A program made the position numbers and the translations under genes. Below are positions 53,246-63,279 of a stretch of 64,000 nt of DNA, piece by piece. The stretch's first letter is position 1. Every line of letters begins with the position of its first letter. The notes under the pieces were generated by a model. That model saw nothing but the letters and a program-made list of their open reading frames with translations. It ran no database searches and was not told the origin of the DNA. Source of the stretch: Aeromonas rivipollensis (lineage in GTDB: Bacteria; Pseudomonadota; Gammaproteobacteria; Enterobacterales; Aeromonadaceae); assembly GCF_037811135.1 (NCBI RefSeq), contig NZ_CP149130.1, positions 802,501 through 866,500 on the forward strand, written 5' to 3'.

Positions 53246-53728
53246 GGATTCTTCCGTGCTAACAGCCTTAAAGCACAGGGCGCTACAGGCGGGTGAATTG
53301 GGCAGAGGTTTCACTGGGTTGCTCTGCCATCATGGAGGATGATGCTAAGATGTCCGGATGGCTGTGTCAACGCATGTTTCTACGTCTAGACGTCTAAAAA
53401 ATGGATAAGGATTCCCGCTCGCTGACTAAGGGAAGAGGGGTAAACCGGCAGCTTCAATATTAGATTCTGATTTGAAATCATCCGTCCGAATATAACCTGG
53501 ATAATCCTCCTTAACTCGATGATTCCCCCGTTTTGTCACGGCCTCTCCCTGGGTGCTGGCAGCCTGTTGCCAGCATGACAGGGATGACATCTCTTTGCCT
53601 CTTGCTCTTCGTTTTCTCCTTTTTCTTCCCCATCCCTTTGATGTAGAACAAAAAGCGACCGATTTTATTCAAGGAGAGATAGGCGTTTTTTTATACTGGC
53701 AGGAGGTGGACGGCAGGAGGAAGCAGAG
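53246..53728. other. Divergent region between metN and a hypothetical gene
   Basis: 483 bp. It holds the metN leader with a GGCAGAG ... CTCTGCC inverted repeat near 53310-53335, the MetJ operator at 53372-53395 and an AT-rich stretch to 53700. I saw no gene and no recognisable SAM riboswitch. The last 30 bp carry two GGCAGGAGG motifs before the next start codon. Confidence 0.55.
53372..53395 (-). promoter_or_regulatory. MetJ operator (met boxes) of metNIQ
   Basis: Tandem 8-mers on the plus strand: GCATGTTT, CTACGTCT and AGACGTCT. The last is the exact met-box consensus and the middle one matches 6 of 8. MetJ with S-adenosylmethionine binds at least two adjacent boxes. The site lies about 130-150 bp before metN. 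Confidence 0.88.
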
Positions 53729-54184
53729 ATGCGATTTCAACAGATCAAGGACCTGATGCTTTACCTCGAACAATTGCATCAGCAGCAGGGGCGCAGTTAC
53801 GGGCGCCTGATCCCCCAGGTGGATGGGGAGCGCAGCCGGATGTTGCTGGCCTATCTGCAAGGGCGGGAGGACGCGGCGGCGGCCCACCTGCACGACTATC
53901 GGGAGCAGATGGGGAGCGGGGTCAAGGAGACCTGGCTGGATCAGGGATTCGGTGTGGATCTGCTGGCCGATTGCCAGCGCCTGGCGCTGGCGGCTGGCAC
54001 TCAGCCCGATGAGATAGTGGCCCTGGTGTCGCGGCAGGAGGAGAAACTCGTTGGCGAGCTTGAGCGTCTGGCCCGGGAGTGCCCCACGCCGGACACGGCT
54101 GCACTGCTGAGCTCTCTGGCGTCCATGGCGCAATCCCGGCTGACCCGGCTGGTGCACGGGGCCCATCGGCTCGACGATCTCTAG
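53729..54184 (+). CDS. Hypothetical helical protein
   Basis: 151-residue, predicted almost all-helical protein (MRFQQIKDLMLYLEQLHQQQ at the start). Spacing of H/E residues (HLHDYREQMG; RQEEKLVGELERL) is reminiscent of a ferritin-like four-helix bundle, but no metal-binding motif is clear. Two Shine-Dalgarno-like GGCAGGAGG motifs lie within 28 nt of the ATG. I do not recognise a family; codon use is like the neighbours. Confidence 0.75.
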   Translation: MRFQQIKDLMLYLEQLHQQQGRSYGRLIPQVDGERSRMLLAYLQGREDAAAAHLHDYREQMGSGVKETWLDQGFGVDLLADCQRLALAAGTQPDEIVALVSRQEEKLVGELERLARECPTPDTAALLSSLASMAQSRLTRLVHGAHRLDDL

Positions 54185-54195
54185 CGCGCCATGAC

Positions 54196-54220
54196 AGAGG
54201 CCGTTTCGGGCCTCTTGCTG
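54196..54220. terminator. Hairpin between converging hypothetical gene and ppgK
   Basis: AGAGGCC - GTTTCG - GGCCTCT, weak T-tract; probable shared terminator. Confidence 0.55.
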
Positions 54221-54236
54221 CGTTGTCGGGGCAGGC

Positions 54237-54980
54237 TCAGCCCTCTTGCCGGTCCGCGCCGTAGAGGGCGGCCCCTATGATGCCGGCCTGGTTGAGGTTC
54301 GCTGCCGCCACCAGGGGGGCTCGGGTCTCGATCCGGTCGATGAACTTGTCGAGCTTGGCGGCGCTGCCGCCTCCCAGGATGAAGAGATCGGGGGAGAAGA
54401 GGAACTCGAGGCGGGCCAGGTACTTGTTGAAGCGCTTGCCCCAGCGGTTCCAGGAGAGATCCTCGCGCTTGCGCACCGCATCGGAGCAGTAGTGCTCGGC
54501 GACCATGCCCTCCAGCATGAGATGTCCCAGCTCGGTGTTCGGCAGCAGCTGGCCGTTGACGAATACCGCTGTGCCTATGCCGGTGCCGACGGTGATGAGG
54601 ATGATGACCCCCTGGCGATCCCGCCCCGTGCCGAAGCGCATCTCGGCCAGCCCGGCCGCATCGGCGTCGTTAAGCACGTGACAGGGCAGGCCGGTCACGT
54701 CGGCGAACAGGTGGGCGGCGTCGGTCTCGATCCAGCTCTTGTCGATGTTGGAGGCATTCTTGGCGATGCCGTTGTGGATGGTGGCGGGGAAGCCGCACCC
54801 CACGGGGCCCTTCCACTGGAAATGCTCGACCAGCGCCTTGAGGGTGTGCGCCACTGCGGCCGGGGTGGCCGGTTGCGGCGTGGCGATGCGGTGGCGCTCG
54901 CCAATCAGTTCGCCAGTCTCGGTGTCCACCAGGCAGCCCTTGATCCCGGAGCCACCAATATCTACTCCCAACATCTGCAT
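54237..54980 (-). CDS. ppgK: Polyphosphate glucokinase (ROK family)
   Basis: 247-residue sugar kinase of the polyphosphate--glucose phosphotransferase type, phosphorylating glucose from polyphosphate (and often ATP). Motifs: DIGGSGIKG (N-terminal phosphate loop), [16 protein letters not shown] with catalytic Asp, [14 protein letters not shown] and PNTELGHL. The usual ROK zinc-binding cysteine motif is absent, as expected for PPGK. Lies 83 nt downstream of queG on the same strand. Confidence 0.88.
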   Translation of the reverse strand: MQMLGVDIGGSGIKGCLVDTETGELIGERHRIATPQPATPAAVAHTLKALVEHFQWKGPVGCGFPATIHNGIAKNASNIDKSWIETDAAHLFADVTGLPCHVLNDADAAGLAEMRFGTGRDRQGVIILITVGTGIGTAVFVNGQLLPNTELGHLMLEGMVAEHYCSDAVRKREDLSWNRWGKRFNKYLARLEFLFSPDLFILGGGSAAKLDKFIDRIETRAPLVAAANLNQAGIIGAALYGADRQEG

Positions 54981-55063
54981 CCGAATCTTCCTTTTATTGT
55001 GCCTATGGTCAATGGTCGGCAGAGCATGAAAAAAGTGCTGTCATCCGGCAAGGGCCAGATCAC

Positions 55064-56218
55064 TTATGCGTGATCCGGCAGGCCTTTTTCGATGCAGCGG
55101 ATCAGCAAACGGGTCTTCTTGTTCTCTTTCTCCTGGCGCGCCGCCAGGGTCGCCAGCGCCCACTCGATGTGTTCGGCCACCATGGGCTCGGCGCCGGGAA
55201 GCGCCTGCTGCAGGGCCGCCATGACATCGCTGCTGGCCGGGCCGTTGCCCAGCGCCACCGCCAGGTTGCGGCGCCAGCGCCGGTAGCCGATGCGGCGAAT
55301 GGGGCTGCCTTCGGTGTGCTTCAAAAATGCCGCCTCCGACCATTGCCACAGGTCGAGCAGGGGGGGGCGGTGCAGATTGGGGCGTGGGCTGAAGTCGGGT
55401 TCTGGACTCGCATCCGCATAGCGGTTCCAGGGGCAGATGAGCTGGCAGTCGTCACAGCCATAGATGCGGTTGCCCATGAGCGGCCTGAACTCTTCCGGGA
55501 TGGGGCCGTCGTTCTCTATGGTGAGATAGGAGATGCAGCGCCGCCCGTCCACCACGTAGGGGGCGACGATGGCGCCGGTGGGGCAGATGTTGATGCAGGC
55601 CACGCACTTGCCGCACTGCTCTTTTTCCACCGGGGCATCGACGGGGAGCGGCAGGCTGACCAGCAGCTCCCCGAGAAAGAAGAAGGAACCGGCCGACTCG
55701 TTGAGCAGCAGCGAGTGCTTGCCCACCCAGCCCAGCCCCGCCTTGGCCGCCAGGGGGCGCTCCAGTATGGGGGCCGAATCGACGAAGGGGCGCCACTCCC
55801 CCGGGGTTTCCTGCGTGGATGGCAACAGCGTCTGGCAGCGCTGCTCGATGCGCTCCCCCAGCAGCTTGAGCCGGTTGCGCAGCACCTTGTGGTAGTCGCG
55901 CCCCAAGGCATAGCGGCTGATGTAGCCGAGGGTCGGGTCCGTCAGGGTGGCGGCAAAGCCCGCCTCGAAGGGGAGATAGTTCATCCGCACCGACAGCACC
56001 CGCAGGGTGCCCGGCAGCAGCTCGTGGGGCCGGGCCCGCATCATGCCGTGGCGCGCCATGTAGTCCATGGTGCCGTGATGGCCCGCATCCAGCCAGGCCT
56101 GCAATCTGGGCTCCTCGAGGGCGAGATCCGTGTCGGTGATGCCGACCTGGTCAAATCCTAGCTCCCGTGCCCAGAGCTTGATATCGTGGGCCAGTTGCGC
56201 GAGTTCGGCGGCCGTCAT
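55064..56218 (-). CDS. queG: Epoxyqueuosine reductase
   Basis: 384-residue cobalamin-dependent iron-sulfur enzyme completing queuosine in tRNA wobble position 34. N-terminal cobalamin-binding part with the catalytic Asp region (RPFVDSAPILERPLAAKAGLGW), and two [4Fe-4S] clusters (CGKCVACINICPTGA and CDDCQLICPWN). C-terminal HEAT-like repeats bind tRNA. Divergent from nnr as in E. coli. Confidence 0.95.
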   Translation of the reverse strand: MTAAELAQLAHDIKLWARELGFDQVGITDTDLALEEPRLQAWLDAGHHGTMDYMARHGMMRARPHELLPGTLRVLSVRMNYLPFEAGFAATLTDPTLGYISRYALGRDYHKVLRNRLKLLGERIEQRCQTLLPSTQETPGEWRPFVDSAPILERPLAAKAGLGWVGKHSLLLNESAGSFFFLGELLVSLPLPVDAPVEKEQCGKCVACINICPTGAIVAPYVVDGRRCISYLTIENDGPIPEEFRPLMGNRIYGCDDCQLICPWNRYADASPEPDFSPRPNLHRPPLLDLWQWSEAAFLKHTEGSPIRRIGYRRWRRNLAVALGNGPASSDVMAALQQALPGAEPMVAEHIEWALATLAARQEKENKKTRLLIRCIEKGLPDHA

Positions 56219-56350
56219 TGTGCCTCACCTGCCTGCTGGCAGCGGCATGGCGCCTGCGGCACTGAGGGTGACGAGGGCCGTGCACCGTCATGGCATGCCA
56301 TATGCCAGGTCAGGAGTCGGGCCAGTGGATGATGAAGGTGGGGAGCCGTC

Positions 56351-57853
56351 ATGGTACAGGTTATCGAGGACGCTATCGGCAAAAAACAAGACACCAGTCT
56401 AGCACAGCCCCTGTGGCGGGCCGAACAGATCCGCAAGATGGAGCAGCGCTGGGCCGAGCGTGAGGGGCAAGCCCTCTACGCCCTGATGGAGCGGGCCGGT
56501 GCCGCCCTGTGCAGCTATGCTCGCCATCACTGGCCCCAGAGTCACCATTGGTGGATCTTCGTCGGCCCGGGCAACAACGGGGGGGATGGCTATGTGCTGG
56601 CCCGCCTCGCCCGTCGACTCGGCCTCGAGCCCCTGGTGATAGCCGCCCGGGCGCCAGGCCTGCTCAGAGGGGACGCCAGACGGGCCGCCGACGAGTGGCT
56701 GGCGGCGGGGGGAGAGGTGACGATGGCCGATGCGCTCGAGGGGGCGCAGATCCCTCCGCCGGATCTGGTGATAGATGCACTGCTCGGCACCGGTGTCCAG
56801 CTCCCCCTCTCCTCGCCTATGACAAAGATCGTCGCAACAATCAATGGCTTGAATGCCCCGGTGTTGGCGGTGGATCTCCCCTCCGGGCTCAATGCCGACA
56901 CCGGCCGCGCCATGGGGGCCCTGGTGCACGCCACCCGCACCCTCAGCTTCATCGGCATCAAGCAGGGCATGCTCACCGCCGACGGGGTGGACGGCGTCGG
57001 CCAGCTCGACTGGGATCCCCTCGGGGTGGTGCCCGAGGCCGGCCTGGTGCCCGCCGCCGAGCGCCTGGATTATCCCCGTATAAAGAACCTGCTCACTCCC
57101 CGTCCCCGCTCGGCCCACAAGGGCAAGCACGGCAAGGTGCTGCTGGTGGGGGGCAACCTGGGGATGCAGGGGGCCATACTACTGGCGGGGCAGGCCTGCC
57201 TGCGGGCAGGGGCGGGTCTGGTGCGACTGTGCCAGCACCCGGACTCTCCCCCCGCCAGCCTGGTGCAGCCCGAGCTGATGGGATGCCCGGCCGGGGCTGA
57301 CGAGGGGTGGGCCACGGTGCGGGTTCTGGGGCCCGGGCTCGGTCAGGATGAGTGGGGAAGGGCCCAGTTCGAACACTACCTCAGTGCCAGTCTGCCCCTG
57401 GTATTGGACGCCGATGGATTGAATTGGCTGGCGCAGGCACCCCGTCATCAGGATAATTGGGTGCTCACGCCCCACCCCGGGGAGGCGGCCCGCCTGCTGG
57501 GGTGCGCCGTCGCCGAGGTCGAGGCGGATCGTTTCGCCGCCGTTTCCCGGCTGCAGCAGCGATACGGCGGCGTCGTGCTGCTCAAGGGGGCGGGCTCGCT
57601 CATCTGCGATGGCCAGTGCATCAGCCTCTGCGATGAAGGCAATCCCGGCATGGCCAGTGGCGGCATGGGGGATCTGTTATCTGGTATAATCGCCGCCCTC
57701 CTGGCCCAGGGCTGGTCTGCCAGCATGGCCGCGCGACTGGGGGCCGTGATCCACGCAGAGGCCGCCGACCTGGCCGCCGCCGAGGGTGAGCGGGGTATGT
57801 TGGCATCGGATCTGCTGCCCTGGATCCGCCGTCTGGTCAATCCGACACCGTAA
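56351..57853 (+). CDS. nnr: Bifunctional NAD(P)H-hydrate epimerase / dehydratase
   Basis: 500-residue fusion that repairs hydrated NAD(P)H. Epimerase domain about residues 20-220 ([32 protein letters not shown]), dehydratase domain about 230-495 ([20 protein letters not shown] split; [29 protein letters not shown]). Start ATG 56351. It forms an operon with tsaE 17 nt downstream, as in E. coli. Confidence 0.95.
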   Translation: MVQVIEDAIGKKQDTSLAQPLWRAEQIRKMEQRWAEREGQALYALMERAGAALCSYARHHWPQSHHWWIFVGPGNNGGDGYVLARLARRLGLEPLVIAARAPGLLRGDARRAADEWLAAGGEVTMADALEGAQIPPPDLVIDALLGTGVQLPLSSPMTKIVATINGLNAPVLAVDLPSGLNADTGRAMGALVHATRTLSFIGIKQGMLTADGVDGVGQLDWDPLGVVPEAGLVPAAERLDYPRIKNLLTPRPRSAHKGKHGKVLLVGGNLGMQGAILLAGQACLRAGAGLVRLCQHPDSPPASLVQPELMGCPAGADEGWATVRVLGPGLGQDEWGRAQFEHYLSASLPLVLDADGLNWLAQAPRHQDNWVLTPHPGEAARLLGCAVAEVEADRFAAVSRLQQRYGGVVLLKGAGSLICDGQCISLCDEGNPGMASGGMGDLLSGIIAALLAQGWSASMAARLGAVIHAEAADLAAAEGERGMLASDLLPWIRRLVNPTP

Positions 57854-57870
57854 CAAGTAACAAGAAGAAC

Positions 57871-58344
57871 ATGGCAAAAACCTTGATGATGACACTGCCG
57901 GACGAGGCAGCAACTGTGGCACTGGGTGGCCGTCTGGCGCAGGCGTGCCAGCAGGCTACTACCGTATTTCTGCACGGCGCCCTCGGGGCCGGCAAGACCA
58001 CCCTGACCCGCGGCTGGGTGCAAGGGCTTGGCCATCAAGGCAAGGTCAAGAGTCCGACCTATACCCTGGTGGAGCCCTATGAACTGGCCGACTGGCAGGT
58101 CTATCACTTCGATCTCTATCGACTGGCGGATCCGGAAGAGCTGGAATTCATGGGCATTCGGGACTATTTCGGCGCCGACACCCTCTGCCTGGTGGAGTGG
58201 CCGGAGAAAGGGGAGGGCTGGCTGCCGTCCCCCGATCTGGAGATTACCCTGACGTATGTGAACGAGCAGCGCGAGGCCCTGATTGCGGCCCGCACTGCTA
58301 TTGGCGAAGCCATTCTGGAACGGTTGTCATCTCAGTGCGCTTGA
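57871..58344 (+). CDS. tsaE: tRNA threonylcarbamoyladenosine biosynthesis ATPase TsaE
   Basis: 157-residue P-loop ATPase needed with TsaB/TsaD/TsaC for t6A37 in tRNA. Walker [14 protein letters not shown] (about residue 35), the [11 protein letters not shown] segment and Walker-B-like [10 protein letters not shown]. The stop overlaps the GTG start of amiB by 10 nt, the usual tsaE-amiB arrangement. Confidence 0.96.
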   Translation: MAKTLMMTLPDEAATVALGGRLAQACQQATTVFLHGALGAGKTTLTRGWVQGLGHQGKVKSPTYTLVEPYELADWQVYHFDLYRLADPEELEFMGIRDYFGADTLCLVEWPEKGEGWLPSPDLEITLTYVNEQREALIAARTAIGEAILERLSSQCA

Positions 58345-59870
58345 TCCTTGTTATTGCCCTCTCCCTGATGGCCTTACCCTCCTGGGCGAATCAGCTCAAG
58401 AGTGTGCGGGTCTGGCCATCGCCGGATAACACCCGGGTGGTGCTCGACATGAGCAGCGCCCCCAATTTCAATTACTTCACCCTGAGCGGCCCGAGTCGCC
58501 TGGTGATCGATCTCAAGGGGGCGAGCAACGCCGCCAACCTGGCTCGCATCGAGAACAAGAGCGAGCTGGTGCGCAAGATCCGCGAGAGCACGCCCCTTGA
58601 AAAGGGCAGCATGCGTCTGGTGCTGGATCTCAGCTCCGCCATCAAGCCGGTGGTGTTCCCGCTGGCACCGGCCGGCCCCTATGGCCATCGCCTGGTGATC
58701 GATCTGCCCTATGAAGAGAAAGGGGGCGCCACGGCGCAGCCCGCTCCCGTCGGCGGTCAGGGCAAGGCCATCGTCATCGCCATCGATCCTGGTCACGGCG
58801 GGGAAGATCCCGGCTCCATAGGCCCGCGCCGCACCTACGAGAAGCGGGTGACTCTGTCGGTGTCCCAGAAGCTGGCGGCGCTGATCGACCGTGAGCCGGG
58901 CATGCGTGCCGTGATGACCCGTCGTGGTGACTACTTCGTCGACCTCAACAAGCGCTCCGAAATCGCCCGCAAGGCCAAGGCGGATCTGCTGGTGTCCGTG
59001 CATGCGGACAGCTTCCACAACTCCACGCCGCGCGGCGCCTCGGTCTGGGTGCTGTCGACCAATCGCGCCAACCGCGAGATGGGCAGCTGGCTGGAGAAGC
59101 AGGAGAAGCAGGGGGAGCTGCTGGGCGGTGTTGGCAAGGTATTGGCCGAATCCGACCCCAATCCCTATCTGGCGCAGACCTTCCTCGATCTCTCCATGGA
59201 CAAGTCCAGGGCCGAGGGCTATGAGGTGAGCCGCCAGATCCTGCGCTCCATGGGACGGGTTGCCCGACTGCACAAGAAGGCACCGGAGCACGCCAGCCTG
59301 GCGGTGCTCAAGGCGCCGGACATTCCCTCGGTGCTGGTGGAAACCGGCTTCATCTCCAACCATGCGGAAGAGAAGCTGCTGGCCACTGCCAGCTACCAGG
59401 ATCAGCTGGCCCGGGCCATCTTCGAGGGGATCCGCAGCTACTATCGCAGCCACCCGACCAAGGGGCCCATGATGACGGGCAAGGGGCAGCGAGTGGCCAG
59501 CGCCAGCCAGCCAGCGGCGAAAAAGGCGGCGGTCGCCCCCGCCCCCCGGCAGCAGGTGACCAACCGGATGCCGGCGACAGTGCCGAGCCGCAGCAGTGAT
59601 GGCGGTGCCCCGGTCAGCAGTGTCGGCAGCGCCTCCGGTGCCGGGGTGATAAAACCCTACAAGGTGGCAGCCAAGGAGCCGAGCGTGCCGGTCGCAAGCG
59701 TGCAGAGCGACGACAAGTCCAGGATGATCCGCCACGTGGTCACCCGCGGCCAGAGCCTCTCCCGCCTCGCCGAGAAGCACGGGGTGAGCCAGGCACGGCT
59801 GGTGGAGATCAACAAGCTCAAGTCACGGGATATCCAGATAGGGCAGGTGCTCTACATTCCCCAAAACTAA
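58335..59870 (+). CDS. amiB: N-acetylmuramoyl-L-alanine amidase AmiB-type
   Basis: 511-residue periplasmic cell-separation amidase. Signal peptide ([18 protein letters not shown], cleavage before NQLKSV), AMIN domain (about 20-130), Amidase_3 zinc domain (about 145-370: [14 protein letters not shown] with first His, SVHADSF, and VETGFISN with catalytic Glu), a low-complexity linker and a C-terminal LysM ([20 protein letters not shown]). The GTG start at 58335 gives the expected signal peptide; upstream extension lies inside tsaE. Confidence 0.93.
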   Translation: MRLILVIALSLMALPSWANQLKSVRVWPSPDNTRVVLDMSSAPNFNYFTLSGPSRLVIDLKGASNAANLARIENKSELVRKIRESTPLEKGSMRLVLDLSSAIKPVVFPLAPAGPYGHRLVIDLPYEEKGGATAQPAPVGGQGKAIVIAIDPGHGGEDPGSIGPRRTYEKRVTLSVSQKLAALIDREPGMRAVMTRRGDYFVDLNKRSEIARKAKADLLVSVHADSFHNSTPRGASVWVLSTNRANREMGSWLEKQEKQGELLGGVGKVLAESDPNPYLAQTFLDLSMDKSRAEGYEVSRQILRSMGRVARLHKKAPEHASLAVLKAPDIPSVLVETGFISNHAEEKLLATASYQDQLARAIFEGIRSYYRSHPTKGPMMTGKGQRVASASQPAAKKAAVAPAPRQQVTNRMPATVPSRSSDGGAPVSSVGSASGAGVIKPYKVAAKEPSVPVASVQSDDKSRMIRHVVTRGQSLSRLAEKHGVSQARLVEINKLKSRDIQIGQVLYIPQN

Positions 59871-59886
59871 TGCGCGGGAGCTGGCG

Positions 59887-59988
59887 ATGCCGCTCCGTAT
59901 TTTGCCTCCTATTCTGGCCAACCAGATTCCTGTTGGCGGAGAGGTGGTGGAGCGGCTCTCTATCTGCAAGATTGAAATTCAGGAGTAA
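59887..59988 (+). other. Mini-ORF from displaced mutL start
   Basis: 33 codons, MPLRILPPILANQIPVGGEV then VERLSICKIEIQE, TAA. It has its own GGGAG ribosome-binding site and ends three nt before the real mutL ATG (59992), whose AGGAG lies within its last codons. Probably non-functional as a protein, but it may be translated and couple mutL to amiB. Confidence 0.6.
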
Positions 59989-60063
59989 GTGATGCCGATC
60001 CGTATATTGCCTCCTATTCTGGCCAACCAGATTGCTGCCGGCGAGGTGGTGGAGCGGCCCTCA
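59887..60063 (+). repeat. Duplicated mutL 5' end
   Basis: 59887-59958 and 59992-60060 both encode MP(L/I)RILPPILANQI, followed by PVGGEVVERL in the upstream copy and AAGEVVERP in the real gene. CCTCCTATTCTGGCCAACCA is identical in both (59906 and 60011). The offset is 105 bp. The upstream copy has lost the ATP-site IAAGEVV, with a one-codon insertion. The bases before each ATG are also loosely alike (CTCTACATT / CTCTCTATC), so the unit may include the amiB end. Confidence 0.93.
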
Positions 60064-61866
60064 TCAGTTGTGAAGGAGCTGGTGGAAAACAGCCTGGATG
60101 CGGGGGCCGACCGGGTCGAGATCGACATCGACAAGGGAGGCGCCAAGCTGATCCGCATCCGTGACAACGGCAGCGGTGTCGCAAAGGACGAGCTGGTGCT
60201 GGCACTGTCACGGCACGCGACCTCCAAGGTGGCGACCCTGGATGACCTGGAAGGGATCAACAGCCTCGGCTTTCGCGGCGAGGCGCTCGCCTCCATCAGC
60301 TCAGTCTCCCGTCTCACCTTCACCTCCCGCACCGCAGAGCAGTCCGAAGCCTGGCAGGCCGAGGCGCAGGGACGCGAGATGAGCGTCACCGTCAAGCCAG
60401 CGGCCCATCCGGTGGGCACCACCGTGGAGGTGGTGGATCTCTTCTTCAATACCCCGGCGCGGCGCAAGTTCATGCGCAGCGAGAAGACAGAGTTTGCCCA
60501 CATTGACGAGCTGGTGCGCCGCATCGCGCTCTCCCGCTTCGACATCACCCTGATCCTGCGCCATAACGGCAAGGTGGTGCGCCAGTACAAGGCCGCCAAT
60601 ACGGTGCCTGAGCAGGAGCGCCGCCTCGCCGCCGTCTGCGGCACCCCCTTCATGCACCACGCGCTGGCGGTGGAGAGCGAGCACAGCGACGTGCGCCTGT
60701 GGGGCTGGCTGGCGCTGCCCGCAGGGGCCAGACCGCAAAACGATCTGCAATATACCTATGTGAACGGCCGCATGATGCGCGACAAGCTCATCAACCACGC
60801 CATCCGCCAGGCCTATGACGAGTTGCTGCCCGCCGGCAGCTTCGCCGCCTATGTACTCTACATAGAGCTGGATCCCCGTCAGGTGGATGTGAACGTCCAT
60901 CCCGCCAAGCACGAGGTGCGTTTCCATCAGGCGCGGCTCATTCACGACTTTATCTTCCAGGCGCTCTTTACCGCCCTGCGTCGGGAAGGGGCGGGGGCCA
61001 GCGAGCAGGATGCGCCGCTGGCCGAGAGCCTGGTCGAGTTGCCGACCAGCCCGCAGATAGAGTATCCCGGCCAGGCGCCGCGCCCCGAGTGGTATGGCGC
61101 CGAGCACAGCTACAGAGCCCCCGCCCAGACGCGGGATGGCGGCGCCGTGCGCGAAGGTGCAGGCCGCGCGGGCAACTACCAGCCCCCCGAGCCCCCCAGC
61201 CGGGAGGCGATGCGCGGCATGGGCGCCCTGCTCACCACATTGCCGGTGGTGGGGGAGGCGTCTCAGGCTGCTCCGACAGTCGCCCCGGCTGGTCCGTTGT
61301 CCCAGGGGATTCGCGCCCTGACCCTGGTGGAGCAGGCCTATCTGCTGATCGAGCGAGAGGGACAACTGGCGCTGCTCTCCCTGGTGCGGGCCGAGCGGGT
61401 GCTGCTGCGCCACTGGCTGCTGGAGACGTGGGGCCAGGGGCTGGCGGCGCAACCCCTGCTGTTGCCGGTCTCCTTCAAGCTGCCAAAGAACCTGATTGCG
61501 CTGGCGGAGGAGCAGGAACGTTTGCTCAAACGCATGGGGCTGGAGTTGAAAAGTGGGGGGCGCGACACCATGATCCTGACTCGGGTGCCCGCCTTGCTGC
61601 GCCAGACCGATCTGGTGCGTCTCTTACCCGAATTGCTGCAATTGATCGAGAGCGGATCTGACAGTGATGTCGACCAGCAGGCTGAAGTACTATGCCAGTG
61701 GCTGGTGGAGCAGGGGATAAGCACCGAGAAAATATATGATTTTTCAACGGCCAGCCGGCTGCTGACGGAACTTGTGACCGATTACGGTGACCAACTGGCA
61801 GACATTCGCATGGTGCGCCCTCTGTCGTTGGCGGCCGTGCTGGAGGGGTTTTCACGGGGCGATTGA
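59992..61866 (+). CDS. mutL: DNA mismatch repair protein MutL
   Basis: 624-residue GHKL ATPase that links MutS to MutH. ATPase motifs: VVKELVENSLDAGA, IRDNGSG, RHATSKV and GFRGEALASI in the N-terminal about 330 residues; variable proline/alanine-rich linker; C-terminal dimerisation domain from about 430. The metal-binding endonuclease motif DQHAxxER is not seen, consistent with a MutH-using bacterium. ATG 59992 chosen, AGGAG 6 nt ahead (GTG 59989 also in frame). Confidence 0.96.
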   Translation: MPIRILPPILANQIAAGEVVERPSSVVKELVENSLDAGADRVEIDIDKGGAKLIRIRDNGSGVAKDELVLALSRHATSKVATLDDLEGINSLGFRGEALASISSVSRLTFTSRTAEQSEAWQAEAQGREMSVTVKPAAHPVGTTVEVVDLFFNTPARRKFMRSEKTEFAHIDELVRRIALSRFDITLILRHNGKVVRQYKAANTVPEQERRLAAVCGTPFMHHALAVESEHSDVRLWGWLALPAGARPQNDLQYTYVNGRMMRDKLINHAIRQAYDELLPAGSFAAYVLYIELDPRQVDVNVHPAKHEVRFHQARLIHDFIFQALFTALRREGAGASEQDAPLAESLVELPTSPQIEYPGQAPRPEWYGAEHSYRAPAQTRDGGAVREGAGRAGNYQPPEPPSREAMRGMGALLTTLPVVGEASQAAPTVAPAGPLSQGIRALTLVEQAYLLIEREGQLALLSLVRAERVLLRHWLLETWGQGLAAQPLLLPVSFKLPKNLIALAEEQERLLKRMGLELKSGGRDTMILTRVPALLRQTDLVRLLPELLQLIESGSDSDVDQQAEVLCQWLVEQGISTEKIYDFSTASRLLTELVTDYGDQLADIRMVRPLSLAAVLEGFSRGD

Positions 61867-61947
61867 GTCGCCGGGGCTGACCTCTTCAATCCATTGATAG
61901 CTATTTGCATGGGGCGCCTCCCGACGGGGCGACCGTGCCAGAGGAAC

Positions 61948-62880
61948 ATGAAAGTGGCTGACTTGCCGACTGCAATTTTTCTGATGGGGCCGACGGCCTC
62001 CGGCAAGACGGATCTCGCCATCGCTCTGTGTCAGGCCCTGCCCTGCGACATCATCAGCGTGGACTCCGCGCTCATCTATCGCGGCATGGACATTGGCACC
62101 GCCAAGCCGACTGCCGCCGAGCTGGCCCAGGCCCCTCATCGCCTGATCGACATATTGGACCCGGCCATGAGTTATTCCGCGGCGGATTTCTGCCGCGATG
62201 CCCTGCGCGAGATGAAAGAGATCGCCGACCGCGGCCGCATCCCGCTGCTGGTGGGGGGCACCATGCTCTACTTCAAGGCGCTGCTGGAGGGGCTCTCTCC
62301 GCTGCCCTCCGCCGATCCGGCCATTCGCGCCGAGATTGAGGCAGAGGCCGCTCGCCTCGGCTGGCAAGCCCTGCACGATGAACTGGTGCGCATCGATCCT
62401 GTGGCCGGCGCCCGCATCCACCCCAACGACCCTCAGCGGCTCAGCCGGGCGCTCGAGGTCTATCGCATCAGCGGCAAGACCCTCACCGAGCTGACCCAGG
62501 TGCAGGGGGAAGGCTTGCCCTACCGGGTGCACCAGTTTGCCATCGCCCCCTCCGATCGCGCCGTGCTGCATCAGCGTATCGAGCTGCGTTTCGACAAGAT
62601 GCTGCAGGGGGAGTTCGAACAGGAGGTCAGGGCGCTCTATGAGCGGGGTGATCTTCACCCGGATCTGCCAGCTATTCGCTGCGTTGGCTACCGCCAAATG
62701 TGGGACTACCTGGCAGGGGAAGTGGGATATGATGAGATGCGTTATCGTGGCATCGTGGCCACCCGTCAGCTGGCCAAGCGCCAGATGACCTGGTTGCGTG
62801 GCTGGCCCGACCTGACCTGGTTGGAATCTGGTGAGTCTGGCAATGTGGCCAGGGTGGTCGCCCGAGCTGGTGCGGCTTGA
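61948..62880 (+). CDS. miaA: tRNA dimethylallyltransferase
   Basis: 310-residue enzyme that isopentenylates A37 of tRNAs reading U-starting codons. P-loop [11 protein letters not shown], the [16 protein letters not shown] segment, [15 protein letters not shown] and [14 protein letters not shown] are diagnostic. ATG 61948 with AGAGGA ahead; the in-frame ATG 61894 is less likely. Sits in the conserved mutL-miaA-hfq-hflX cluster. Confidence 0.96.
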   Translation: MKVADLPTAIFLMGPTASGKTDLAIALCQALPCDIISVDSALIYRGMDIGTAKPTAAELAQAPHRLIDILDPAMSYSAADFCRDALREMKEIADRGRIPLLVGGTMLYFKALLEGLSPLPSADPAIRAEIEAEAARLGWQALHDELVRIDPVAGARIHPNDPQRLSRALEVYRISGKTLTELTQVQGEGLPYRVHQFAIAPSDRAVLHQRIELRFDKMLQGEFEQEVRALYERGDLHPDLPAIRCVGYRQMWDYLAGEVGYDEMRYRGIVATRQLAKRQMTWLRGWPDLTWLESGESGNVARVVARAGAA

Positions 62881-62952
62881 CACTCCCTGTATAATCAGGT
62901 TGTTATATTGATATCCGGTGTTTAAAAACAACAAACTATAAGGAAAAGAAAG

Positions 62953-63216
62953 ATGGCTAAGGGGCAATCTCTCCAAGACCCGTTTTTGAATGCGCTGCGC
63001 CGTGAGCGGATTCCTGTTTCTATCTATTTGGTGAACGGCATCAAACTGCAGGGTCAGATCGAATCGTTTGACCAGTTTGTCATTTTGCTGAAGAACACCG
63101 TGAGCCAGATGGTCTACAAGCACGCCATTTCCACCGTGGTGCCGGCCCGTGCCGTCAACCATCACCAGCACGCCCCGGGCGCCGCCGGTGAAGAGCAGGG
63201 TGAAGCCGAGGCGTGA
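62953..63216 (+). CDS. hfq: RNA chaperone Hfq
   Basis: 87-residue Sm-like hexameric chaperone for small RNA-mRNA pairing. Sm1 and Sm2 motifs ([21 protein letters not shown] shown in part: [38 protein letters not shown]) are intact, followed by a short His/Glu/Ala tail. Start ATG 62953 after AAGGAAA. Confidence 0.97.
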   Translation: MAKGQSLQDPFLNALRRERIPVSIYLVNGIKLQGQIESFDQFVILLKNTVSQMVYKHAISTVVPARAVNHHQHAPGAAGEEQGEAEA

Positions 63217-63279
63217 TATCCCGCGGCGAGCCCACTCGCCAACTCAGAATCATCATGATACCTGTCAAGGAGCAAGCGC

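Noticed and set aside
53246-53400. SAM riboswitch before metN
   Set aside because: No conserved SAM-I or SAM-II core was seen; the exact met box at 53388-53395 points to MetJ.
62877-62895. Sigma-70 promoter for hfq (TTGACA and TATAAT)
   Set aside because: The two hexamers are only 7 bp apart instead of about 17; the TATAAT alone may still be a -10 element, but no matching -35 was seen.
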